Shown here: positions 1-6,061 of the stretch, one piece after another
How positions within the stretch are numbered: position 1 is the first letter of the stretch
Layout: each line of letters begins with the position of its first letter
Origin: Aquificota bacterium
Lineage (GTDB): Bacteria; Aquificota; Aquificia; Aquificales; QOAS01
NCBI GenBank assembly: GCA_026987085.1
Contig: JALSNH010000228.1
Coordinates: 1 to 7,613, forward strand
Reading direction: 5' to 3'
DNA: 7,613 nucleotides
Program-made: the position numbers and the translations under genes
The notes under the pieces: model-generated
Databases searched by the model: none
Told to the model about the DNA's origin: nothing
What the model saw: the letters and a program-made list of their open reading frames with translations, nothing else

Positions 1-431
1 AAAGTTTCACCTAAAAAACATAAAATTTCACCTAAAATCCAAGCAATGATTATGTAAAATACCCACCCTACAGTAGGTAATTCATTAAATTTAAAACTAT
101 CCCTTCCTATTTGAAGGATATTGCTGTTATGAATTTCCACAGACGGGTCATTTATTCTTATATCAGCAATAGGGATTTCTATGGATAACTTCCCGTTCTT
201 GGGAGGACTAAAATAGAAATTACCGGGTAATTGAATGTTATACCAGTTTACATCAGGATTTTGGATATTGAATTTAACCTTTGCAGGAATTGTTTCGTTA
301 TCTACCTGCTGAATAACTATACCATTACCCAAAAAGATATGAGAAAAAATCTCCACTGCGGGGATACCTACAATTAAAACCGCAATAACCCTATAAAGGG
401 CTATTTTTAAAAAGTTCCCTAAAGCGTCCAT
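1..431 (-). CDS. Unidentified membrane protein, C-terminus missing at left edge
   Basis: I do not recognise this protein. An open frame on the minus strand starts at an ATG (429-431) and runs 143 codons without a stop to the window edge. An in-frame TAA lies eight codons upstream of the ATG, so the start cannot move far; no Shine-Dalgarno sequence precedes it. A hydrophobic segment near residues 11-33 looks like a membrane anchor. A polar, beta-rich stretch (about 38-118) with many Asn, Pro and Ile follows, then a second membrane segment (about 120-140, VGWVFYIIIAWILGEILCFL). This anchor / extracytoplasmic domain / membrane helix order resembles DUF2975-type proteins, but that is a weak guess. 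The gene follows the lptF-like gene by 44 bases on the same strand, so it probably belongs to the ychF-lptF transcript. A link to envelope biogenesis is inference from position only. Confidence 0.7.
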   Translation of the reverse strand, partial: MDALGNFLKIALYRVIAVLIVGIPAVEIFSHIFLGNGIVIQQVDNETIPAKVKFNIQNPDVNWYNIQLPGNFYFSPPKNGKLSIEIPIADIRINDPSVEIHNSNILQIGRDSFKFNELPTVGWVFYIIIAWILGEILCFLGET

Positions 432-475
432 AAAGGATATTTTTAGAGAGTTTTAAAACTAAACCGGATATAGAG

Positions 476-1339
476 TTATACTAAAACTTTCACTGCAAGG
501 GCAAATATAAATTGAAAAATGGCAAATAAGAGAGATATAAGGTTCACTTTTAGCTTGGTTTTAGCCTTTCTAAGGACTAAATAAAAGAGTATTGGAAAAG
601 TAAACAAAGGAAATAAAAATAGTGCAATAGAAAAGGCAAATTCTTTAATAATTTTTTTTCGGTGCGGTTTATAAAAGTAGGGAGAAGCTAAAGAGATAGA
701 GTAGGAATTGCTCTTTAATATATAATTCACATCGCCTTTGGAGCTAAAGATTGTTATTTTTTTAAGAGTCAAAATACCGTCTTTTCCCAATTTTGCGTTC
801 ATTGCAGTTCCTATTTCGTTTCCGAATCTAATAACAATATGTTTAAATGAATTTCTTTTCTTACTTTCAAAGTAAACGGACAGATTTTCTGTAGAAAAAA
901 ATGTTTTGGGAGGAACTGTGAGCAGAATTTCTTCGCCAAATTTGAACTTTAAATACTTCGTTAAGTGGGAAATTTTTTGGTAGTTAACAAAATATGAGGA
1001 AAAAATGCCTACAATCGAAAGGAAAAACAGAGCTATATAAAGCTCTTTTAAAAGTTTTTTTTCCGAAAAACCGAACGTATAAAGGACGTGAAAAAATCTA
1101 ATCTCTTTTAGTTGATAAATAAAGAAAGCCGTTGAGACTGTAAGGGAAAAAGCTAAAGACAGGAAGAGGGAGTATATAGAAACCATAAATAGGTAAGGAA
1201 CACTATATTTGGCCGGAAGAGCAAATATTAAATAGGCTGTTGAATAGAGCTGGCTGGTAAGTATTAAGATACCGAAAAGAAGAGAATAGTAAATAAGTTG
1301 TTTTGAAAACTTACTAAATAAGTAGCTTCTTAAACGCAT
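476..1339 (-). CDS. LptF/LptG-family permease (YjgP/YjgQ), short form, LptF-like
   Basis: Probable inner-membrane subunit of the LptB2FG ABC transporter, which extracts lipopolysaccharide and passes it to the periplasmic Lpt bridge. The 287 residues show the family order: membrane segments at about 15-38, 49-76 and 100-119, a beta-rich periplasmic region (about 122-225), then segments at about 233-256 and 264-285. The stretch after segment 2 (LYTFGFSEKKLL, 86-97) matches the cytoplasmic coupling helix before segment 3 and aligns with FFTLGISSKQLL in the other permease at 3883-4935. Family members usually have about 350 residues and six membrane helices, three on each side of the beta-jellyroll. 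This one lacks a clear sixth helix and has a smaller jellyroll. Its ATG overlaps the ychF stop by one base (TAATG) without a good Shine-Dalgarno sequence, so translational coupling is likely. Assignment as LptF rather than LptG rests mainly on the other copy looking more complete. Confidence 0.72.
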   Translation of the reverse strand: MRLRSYLFSKFSKQLIYYSLLFGILILTSQLYSTAYLIFALPAKYSVPYLFMVSIYSLFLSLAFSLTVSTAFFIYQLKEIRFFHVLYTFGFSEKKLLKELYIALFFLSIVGIFSSYFVNYQKISHLTKYLKFKFGEEILLTVPPKTFFSTENLSVYFESKKRNSFKHIVIRFGNEIGTAMNAKLGKDGILTLKKITIFSSKGDVNYILKSNSYSISLASPYFYKPHRKKIIKEFAFSIALFLFPLFTFPILFYLVLRKAKTKLKVNLISLLFAIFQFIFALAVKVLV

Positions 1340-2454
1340 TAAACATTAAATCTGAATATAACAACATCACCATCTTGCATGATGTAATCTTTACCTTCCA
1401 AGCGGGCGGCTCCCGCTTCGCGGGCTCCTACCCATCCTCCATATTTAACAAAATCGTCGTAAGATACTACTTCCGCTGCAATGAACCCTCTTTCAAAATC
1501 GGAATGAATTTTTCCAGCAGCTTGGGGTGCTTTGGTTCCTCTCTTAATGGTCCAAGCCCGAGCTTCTTTTTCTCCGGCAGTAAAGAAAGTTATTAGGTCG
1601 AGCAACTTATAACCTTCTTTTATAACCTTGTTAAGTCCCGGTTCATCTAAACCGTATTCCTTTAAAAGTTCTTTTCTTTCCTCTTTTGGGAGCTGTGCTA
1701 GTTCAGCTTCCAACTTTGCCGATACAATTACAACGGGAGCGTTTTCTTTTTTAGCAAATTCTCTTAACTGTTTTACGTATTCATTTTCGCCACCATTTTC
1801 CAAAAGGTCATCTTCACTTACATTGGCTATGAACATTACAGGTTTTGTTGTGAGTAAAAATAGCTCTTTCGTTGCATAGCTCCAAACTTCTTCGGGAAGT
1901 TGCAATTTATACCTTCTTAAAGGTTCCAAGTTTTCAAGGATTCCTTTGAGTGTTTCCAATTTCTGAACTTCCTCCTTAGCTTCCTTTTTTCCTATTTTTG
2001 CTAGTTTGGCAACCTTTTCCAACCTTTTTTCTACGCTTTCCAAATCTTTAGCTATTAGTTCGAGATCTATAATTTCCACATCTCTAACTGGATTAACGCT
2101 ACCTTCAACGTGAACAACATTTTCATCGTCAAAACATCTTACAACCATTCCTATAGCGTCTACTTCCCTTATATGGGCCAAAAACTGGTTACCTAAGCCT
2201 TCTCCTTTAGATGCTCCTCTAACTAACCCTGCGATATCTCTAAATTCCAAGTAAGTTGGTGTTATTTTTTGGGATTTTTCAATTTCTGCAATTTTTTCCA
2301 GCCGAAAGTCGGGAACGGGAACTTTTCCTATATTAGGCTCAATGGTACAAAACGGGTAATTTGCAGCTTCCGCCTTTGTACTTTCCGTCAAAGCATTAAA
2401 CAGTGTTGATTTACCTACGTTAGGTAAACCTACTATTCCAAGAGAAAATCCCAT
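1339..2454 (-). CDS. ychF: Redox-regulated ATPase YchF (Obg-family P-loop protein)
   Basis: YchF/OLA1-type ATPase, a cytosolic ribosome-associated P-loop protein linked in other bacteria to translation and stress responses. At 371 residues it matches the family (about 363 in E. coli). Visible motifs are the P-loop GLPNVGKST (9-17), the switch I region around YPFCTIEPN (33-41), DIAGL (73-77, the G3 motif), and NVSE (211-214). NVSE stands where GTPases have NKxD; this NxxE form is the family hallmark and is associated with ATP rather than GTP preference. SAK (245-247) is G5. A charged, probably coiled-coil segment spans about 130-185. A C-terminal TGS domain (about 285-371) ends in the typical GKDYIMQDGDVVIFRFNV. 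It starts 64 bases from divergent pth. No strong Shine-Dalgarno lies near its ATG; a GGAG sits more than 20 bases upstream. A GC-rich hairpin (1402-1424) falls in codons about 344-351 without disturbing the alignment. Confidence 0.97.
   Translation of the reverse strand: MGFSLGIVGLPNVGKSTLFNALTESTKAEAANYPFCTIEPNIGKVPVPDFRLEKIAEIEKSQKITPTYLEFRDIAGLVRGASKGEGLGNQFLAHIREVDAIGMVVRCFDDENVVHVEGSVNPVRDVEIIDLELIAKDLESVEKRLEKVAKLAKIGKKEAKEEVQKLETLKGILENLEPLRRYKLQLPEEVWSYATKELFLLTTKPVMFIANVSEDDLLENGGENEYVKQLREFAKKENAPVVIVSAKLEAELAQLPKEERKELLKEYGLDEPGLNKVIKEGYKLLDLITFFTAGEKEARAWTIKRGTKAPQAAGKIHSDFERGFIAAEVVSYDDFVKYGGWVGAREAGAARLEGKDYIMQDGDVVIFRFNV
1402..1424. repeat. GC-rich alternating inverted repeat inside ychF
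   Basis: On the plus strand the arms read GCGGG (1402-1406), CCCGC (1412-1416), GCGGG (1420-1424). The middle arm can pair with either neighbour. The tighter hairpin is 5 bp closed by a TTC loop, which on the ychF mRNA strand is CCCGC-GAA-GCGGG. The C(GAA)G core matches the known, exceptionally stable GCGAAGC mini-hairpin. The patch is far more GC-rich than the surrounding gene and uses GCC, CGC and GCG codons that are otherwise uncommon here. The protein alignment with E. coli YchF, recalled from memory, needs no insertion at this point. Confidence 0.6.
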
Positions 2455-2472
2455 TACAAAGCTTTTAAATTT

Positions 2473-2487
2473 AACTCCAAAGGAGTT
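2473..2487. repeat. Inverted repeat in the ychF/pth divergent gap
   Basis: AACTCC-AAA-GGAGTT is a perfect 6-bp inverted repeat with a 3-base spacer. It lies in the 64-base gap between the divergent starts of ychF (2454) and pth (2519), so it could be an operator or an mRNA hairpin in either leader. Its GGAG is too far from either start codon (more than 20 bases) to be an ordinary ribosome binding site. I could not place convincing -10/-35 pairs for either gene here. Confidence 0.3.
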
Positions 2488-2518
2488 TTCTTCTACTTTT
2501 AGAGGAAAATTTTGATAG

Positions 2519-3091
2519 ATGCCAATAAGGTTGGTTGTAGGTCTTGGAAATCCGGGAGAACATTATAAAAATACACGCCACAACATAGGTTTTACAGTTA
2601 TTGACCACCTAACAAGGCGGTTGAAAATAAAACGTTTTGAGGAATGCTGTTTTTCCCATCTGTATAAGAAGACTATAAATGGCCAAATTCTTTATTTGGC
2701 AAAACCTCAAACATATATGAACCTTTCAGGGATAGCGGTTAAAAACCTCTTGCAAGATTTAAACCTCTTACCTGAAGAGATTTTGGTGGTTCACGATGAT
2801 TTGGACCTCCCTTTGGGAACAACAAAGTTGAAATTTGGAGGTTCTTCAGCAGGACAAAAGGGTGTTGAAAATATTATCAAGGAGCTAGGAACTAAAAACT
2901 TCTACCGATTGAGAATAGGAATAGGGAGGCCTAAAGAGAAACGGCAGGTTGTTAAATATGTCCTTTCACCTTTTGATTCTGAACAGAAAGCAATTATTCA
3001 AAGAGCAATAGTTAAAGCGGGGGATTGTATTTTAAGAGCTATTACCGAAGGAATAGAGATGGCTATGAACTTTTGCAATAGAAACGATTAA
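2519..3091 (+). CDS. pth: Peptidyl-tRNA hydrolase
   Basis: Cleaves the ester bond of peptidyl-tRNAs released from stalled ribosomes, recycling tRNA in the cytoplasm. The 190 residues match the family (about 190-195). The N-terminus begins with the family signature VVGLGNPGEHYKNTRHNIGF (6-25), carrying Asn11 and the catalytic His21 (His20 in E. coli). KPQTYMNLSG (62-71) carries the substrate-binding Met67-Asn68. VVHDDLDLPLG (90-100) carries the catalytic Asp, D93 or D94. The loop that is usually GGHNG reads AGQKG (111-115), so the position of E. coli Asn114 is Lys. FYRLRIGIGRP (128-138) is also typical. The signature starts a few residues after the ATG, which fixes the start; the nearest Shine-Dalgarno candidate, AGAGG at 2501-2505, is 13 bases upstream, longer than usual. 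map follows 24 bases downstream, and the two probably form an operon. Confidence 0.97.
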   Translation: MPIRLVVGLGNPGEHYKNTRHNIGFTVIDHLTRRLKIKRFEECCFSHLYKKTINGQILYLAKPQTYMNLSGIAVKNLLQDLNLLPEEILVVHDDLDLPLGTTKLKFGGSSAGQKGVENIIKELGTKNFYRLRIGIGRPKEKRQVVKYVLSPFDSEQKAIIQRAIVKAGDCILRAITEGIEMAMNFCNRND

Positions 3092-3115
3092 AAGCCTTTT
3101 AAGATAGAGGAGCTT

Positions 3116-3886
3116 ATGGTAAAACCGTCGGTTGAACTGTTAACTAAGGAAGAAATAGAGAAAATGAGGGTAGCCAACAGAATAGTTGCGGAGGCTCTAG
3201 AATATCTAGGTGGCCTAGTAAAACCCGGTATCAGTGCTTGGGACCTTGAGATAGCTATAAGAGAGTGGCTTCAGAAATATTATCCAACTGCGAAAGCAGC
3301 TTTTTTTGGATATAGAGGCTACCCTGCTTACCTTTGTGTGTCGGTAAATGAGGAAGTTGTTCATGGAATACCTCGCAAGGAAAGGGTTTTAAAGGAGGGG
3401 GATATTGTCAGCATCGATTTCGGCGTCGAATATTATGGTTATTACGGTGATAGTGCAAAAACTTTTCCTGTAGGAGAGATTACAAAGGATATAAAAAGAC
3501 TTTTGGAAGGAACGGAAAAAGCTTTGGAAGAAGCTATAAAGCAACTTTATGAAGGAAATCAACTCGAAAATGTTGCAAAAACTATTTACAAAACCCTAAA
3601 AAAATATAGGTTGTTTCCTATTTGTAAATACGGAGGTCACGGTATAGGTAGAAAACTCCATATGGAGCCTTTTGTAGCGAACTGTCCCGGAGTGGGTCCC
3701 AAGATAAAACTTAGAGAGGGTATGGTTTTGGCGGTAGAACCTATGGCAGGTTTGAAAACTTCAAAAACTAAGGAACTTTCCGATAAATGGACAGTAATTA
3801 CTTGGAATCGAACTCCAGCAGCTCATTTTGAGCATACGGTAGCAATTACCGAACATGGTCCGGAAATTCTTTCTAAACTTGATTAA
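3116..3886 (+). CDS. map: Methionine aminopeptidase, type I
   Basis: Removes the initiator methionine from nascent proteins, as a cytosolic two-metal enzyme. The 256 residues fit type Ia, with no N-terminal extension and no type II insertion. All metal ligands are visible: Asp101 (SIDFG), Asp112 (GDSAKTF), His175 (GGHGIGRKLHMEP), Glu208 (AVEPMA) and Glu239 (HFEHTV). His83 in EVVHGIP is the usual substrate-contacting His. Each lies four residues beyond its E. coli counterpart, so the core has no insertion. The stretch before the last ligand (SDKWTVITWNRTPAAHFEH) is slightly unusual where many enzymes have KDGS. AGGAG at 3108-3112 lies only three bases from the ATG, a short spacing. It sits behind pth rather than in its frequent place beside secY/adk. 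Its TAA stop overlaps the lptG stop on the other strand, leaving no room for a terminator between them. Confidence 0.97.
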   Translation: MVKPSVELLTKEEIEKMRVANRIVAEALEYLGGLVKPGISAWDLEIAIREWLQKYYPTAKAAFFGYRGYPAYLCVSVNEEVVHGIPRKERVLKEGDIVSIDFGVEYYGYYGDSAKTFPVGEITKDIKRLLEGTEKALEEAIKQLYEGNQLENVAKTIYKTLKKYRLFPICKYGGHGIGRKLHMEPFVANCPGVGPKIKLREGMVLAVEPMAGLKTSKTKELSDKWTVITWNRTPAAHFEHTVAITEHGPEILSKLD

Positions 3887-4935
3887 TTTTCCCTTAGTTT
3901 TCCAATTAATATCCCTATGTAGGGGATAGTTATTAGAATTCCGTAGAGTGGGTTTAATGAAAGCTTGTTTACAAGTGTTTGGTAGAAAACCGTGAAAAGT
4001 ATAAAGAAAATTGTTAATCCTCCAGTTTTAAATAAAGGGACTGTAGTTTCCTTGATATCTGTTAGTTTAAATAAACTTAAAAACAGGTATAAAGGAACCC
4101 AAAAGCTTAAAAAGATTAGTAATAGTCTTTTTTCCAATTCCCAAAGATAGTATGCTTTGTTAATATTTAGGGAAGTTGCTTGGTTGATTAACTTATAAAG
4201 TTCTAAAAGTGAGAAAAAGGAAGCCTCTTTTACCTTTAAAAGTTTCCTGTTGTATTTAAATTCCAACGAAAGTTTTTTTAATTTATCTGTTCTATTTGGA
4301 AAGTATCTAACAACATTTTTAGTTGAAATGAGTATCTTATTTCCTTTAAACAGAAAGGAGGCGGTAGGTATTTTTGAAAACCAAATAATGTTGTAATTTC
4401 GATCCGCTTTGAAAATATTTCCATCAAAGGCTTTTTTTTCATGTACATCTACCAAGCGGAAGTATATAAAAAGGTTTTCCTTACTACGGTACCAAAAATT
4501 CTTTACGATTCCTTCTTGTATAGGTTTATTTTTACTTTCTAGGTAGGAAATTCGATTTATATAGGCCGCCCGGGGATAGGCAAACTCAAAATAAAGAAAA
4601 TTCAAAACAGTTATAAAAAGGGAAATTGTTAAAAAAGGTATTAGCAATTGTTTTGATGAAATTCCCAAAGTAAAAAAGGTTATGTTCAACTTTTTTCTTA
4701 TTAAGAATAAGATTGTCCAGGCGATTGCTACGCCTACTCCTAAAGGAAGTAGAAATGCCAAACTTAGGACTATTGCGGAAATTGTATAAGAAATCAAAAT
4801 AGAAATTTTTACAATTTTTGCTTGATTCAGATAAAAAGTTATACCCGCCAAACTGAGGAAGGTTAAAATTAATAGAAAAAACAAAAAGATGGAGTAAAGA
4901 AGTTTCTTTATTAAGTATCGGTAAATAAGCGGCAT
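3883..4935 (-). CDS. LptF/LptG-family permease (YjgP/YjgQ), full length, LptG-like
   Basis: Probable inner-membrane subunit of the lipopolysaccharide exporter LptB2FG, pairing with the 476-1339 product. The 350 residues match the usual family size and show six membrane segments: about 13-35, 44-78, 99-119, then 268-290, 303-323 and 327-347. The periplasmic beta-jellyroll lies between (about 135-235) and includes NFWYRSKENLFIYFR (146-160), which resembles the WxR...FIxI strand typical of LptG. FFTLGISSKQLL (87-98) is the cytoplasmic coupling helix, and ELYKLINQATSLNINKAYYL (245-264) is the usual helix leading into segment 4. The gene lies alone on its strand, separated from the lptF-like copy by ychF, pth and map, whereas many bacteria keep lptF and lptG adjacent. 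Its start is 26 bases from the divergent lipoprotein gene, with only a weak AAAAGAA before the ATG. I favour LptG over LptF, without certainty. Confidence 0.82.
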   Translation of the reverse strand: MPLIYRYLIKKLLYSIFLFFLLILTFLSLAGITFYLNQAKIVKISILISYTISAIVLSLAFLLPLGVGVAIAWTILFLIRKKLNITFFTLGISSKQLLIPFLTISLFITVLNFLYFEFAYPRAAYINRISYLESKNKPIQEGIVKNFWYRSKENLFIYFRLVDVHEKKAFDGNIFKADRNYNIIWFSKIPTASFLFKGNKILISTKNVVRYFPNRTDKLKKLSLEFKYNRKLLKVKEASFFSLLELYKLINQATSLNINKAYYLWELEKRLLLIFLSFWVPLYLFLSLFKLTDIKETTVPLFKTGGLTIFFILFTVFYQTLVNKLSLNPLYGILITIPYIGILIGKLREN

Positions 4936-4961
4936 TTCTTTTAAAAAATACTAGAGTAGGT

Positions 4962-5336
4962 ATGCTCTTTCGAAATTTTATTTATTTATCAACTATATCA
5001 CTTTTAATAGTAAGCTGTGGACATAAAAAACCTATTCAACCGCCTTCTCCGCCGAAGGCGGCGCAATCTTTAAAAAATAGAAATTCTTCAGGTCAAAGTT
5101 TACCGATAGGTAGCGGTGGTTATATGGTTGCCGATGGTGGTTTGATAGTTCTCTATTGGGATTTTCCTACCAAAGTGGATTACTCCCTTATCTATAAAGG
5201 GTCCGCCCTTGTAGGTAAGGCTGATGGATATACCTTCCTTGTAAAGGAAGCTATAGAGAAACCAACCACTTTTAGGGTTATTGGAATTAAAAACAACCAA
5301 AAAGTGGGTGAGGTTGTTATAAAAGTTTTCCCTTAA
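4962..5336 (+). CDS. Small lipoprotein, LptM-like N-terminus with possible FN3-like fold
   Basis: A 124-residue exported lipoprotein. Residues 1-18 form a short signal peptide (Arg4, then a hydrophobic core) ending in the lipobox IVSC, so Cys19 should be the lipidated N-terminus. The mature start CGHKKPIQPPSPPKA is close to the CGxKGPLxxP start of the LptM/YifL group; in E. coli LptM helps assemble the LPS translocon LptD/LptE. A Pro/Ser/Asn-rich linker (about 25-52) leads to a compact beta-rich part (about 54-124): GGLIVLYWDFP, YSLIYKG, then TTFRVIGI and GEVVIKV. The Trp plus Tyr pattern suggests a small Ig or fibronectin type III-like domain; this is inference. The +2 residue is Gly, so retention in the inner membrane by an Asp+2 signal is not indicated. 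It diverges from lptG by 26 bases, and AGAGTAGGT precedes its ATG. Its stop overlaps that of hisA. Confidence 0.8.
   Translation: MLFRNFIYLSTISLLIVSCGHKKPIQPPSPPKAAQSLKNRNSSGQSLPIGSGGYMVADGGLIVLYWDFPTKVDYSLIYKGSALVGKADGYTFLVKEAIEKPTTFRVIGIKNNQKVGEVVIKVFP
5040..5061. repeat. GC-rich inverted repeat inside the lipoprotein gene
   Basis: CCGCCTTC (5040-5047) and GAAGGCGG (5054-5061) are perfect 8-bp arms around TCCGCC. A second, tighter pairing, CCGCC-GAA-GGCGG (5049-5061), is also possible, so two hairpins compete. The patch encodes PPSPPKAA (residues 27-34) in the linker, where an insertion would be tolerated, and stands out from the AT-rich gene around it. The C(GAA)G loop is the same as in the ychF repeat at 1412-1424. 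Confidence 0.6.
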
Positions 5337-6046
5337 AGTTCTTCCAAATTAATTCTACCTTCGTAAATTGCTCTTCCTACAACCACTCCCTCTACAACAC
5401 CTACCAACTTTTTAATATCCTCTACGGACGCAACTCCACCGCTCGCTAAAATGGGTTTTTTTACTACCTTTTTTAACCTTTTGTAGGGTTCTACATCGAC
5501 TCCTTCTAAAGTTCCATCTTTTTCAACAACCGTGTAGAGATATCCCCATAAAGGTTTATTTTCATAGCGTTGGGCAAATTCCTCGGGAGTTAGATTTGAA
5601 CTTTCGAGCCATCCTCCTACTGCCACTTTTCCACCTTTTGAATCTAGAGAAAGAATAATTTTGTTTGGATATCTGTTTATCATTTCTTCAAACAGTTGAG
5701 GGTTTTTTATAGCCAAAGTTCCCACTATAAGGTAGTCGATATTTAAATCCTCCAAAAGTTTTTTAAAAGCTTCTTCTGTCCTTATTCCTCCTCCAAACTC
5801 TATTTCGCAGTTAACGGTTTTTCTTATTTTCTCAACTACAGGTAGATTAACCGGTAAACCTTCCTTAGCACCATCTAGGTCCACTATATGAATTCTTTTA
5901 AAACCCAGTTCGGCGTAATATTTTGCCGTTTCTATAGGATCGGTTGAGTATTCGGTGATTTTAGAGTAATCTCCCTTTAAAAGCCTAACTACTTTTCCAT
6001 CTTTTAAATCGATGGCCGGTATTACAAAATTTTTTAGATTCTGCAT
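5333..6046 (-). CDS. hisA: Phosphoribosylformimino-AICAR ribonucleotide isomerase (HisA)
   Basis: Catalyses the Amadori rearrangement of ProFAR to PRFAR, the fourth step of histidine synthesis, in the cytoplasm. The 237 residues form one (beta/alpha)8 barrel of normal length. The N-terminal strand VIPAIDLKDGKVVRL (8-22) carries catalytic Asp13. IVDLDGAKEG (54-63), EFGGGIRT (83-90) and VGTLAIKNP (108-116) follow. Asp135 in LSLDSKGG is the second catalytic Asp, and GGWLESS (144-150) is typical. DGTLEGVD, ASGGVAS and VVVGRAIYEGRINLEEL complete the phosphate-binding half. The Trp in GGW and the Asp13/Asp135 pair favour HisA over the related HisF. It is a lone his gene here, as in other Aquificota with dispersed pathways. 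It reads away from pheS, and its start codon lies inside the palindrome at 6042-6059. Its stop overlaps that of the lipoprotein gene. No clear Shine-Dalgarno is present. Confidence 0.97.
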   Translation of the reverse strand: MQNLKNFVIPAIDLKDGKVVRLLKGDYSKITEYSTDPIETAKYYAELGFKRIHIVDLDGAKEGLPVNLPVVEKIRKTVNCEIEFGGGIRTEEAFKKLLEDLNIDYLIVGTLAIKNPQLFEEMINRYPNKIILSLDSKGGKVAVGGWLESSNLTPEEFAQRYENKPLWGYLYTVVEKDGTLEGVDVEPYKRLKKVVKKPILASGGVASVEDIKKLVGVVEGVVVGRAIYEGRINLEEL

Positions 6047-6059
6047 TAATTTTAATGCA
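6042..6059. repeat. Palindrome overlapping the hisA start codon
   Basis: TGCATTAA (6042-6049), spacer TT, TTAATGCA (6052-6059): perfect 8-bp arms. The left arm contains the hisA start codon (6044-6046, minus strand), and the right arm contains an ATG reading the other way. It could be an operator for hisA. With a 2-base spacer, an RNA hairpin would need to open at least one pair, so a protein-binding site is the more natural reading. In such AT-rich sequence chance is a real alternative. Confidence 0.35.
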
Positions 6060-6061
6060 TC

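Noticed and set aside
1375..1879. Plus-strand open frames of 73 and 83 codons opposite ychF
   Set aside because: Ser/Phe-rich translations antisense to a clear YchF, with no ribosome binding site; shadows of the real gene.
2410..2428. Perfect 8-bp inverted repeat TTTACCTA-CGT-TAGGTAAA at the ychF 5' end
   Set aside because: It encodes the invariant P-loop (LPNVGK), so coding constraint plus codon choice can explain it. It lies inside ychF about 90 bases before pth, without other promoter signals.
3088..3102. TTAAAA-GCC-TTTTAA hairpin between pth and map as a terminator
   Set aside because: Almost all A-T, with no T-run beyond its own arm, and it lies in a 24-base gap of a likely operon.
4563..4576. 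GC-rich patch GCCGCCCGGGG in lptG as a third mini-hairpin
   Set aside because: It lacks the C(GAA)G loop and spaced arms; CCCGGG is a short self-complementary site, and the codons encode an ordinary Pro-Arg-Ala-Ala.
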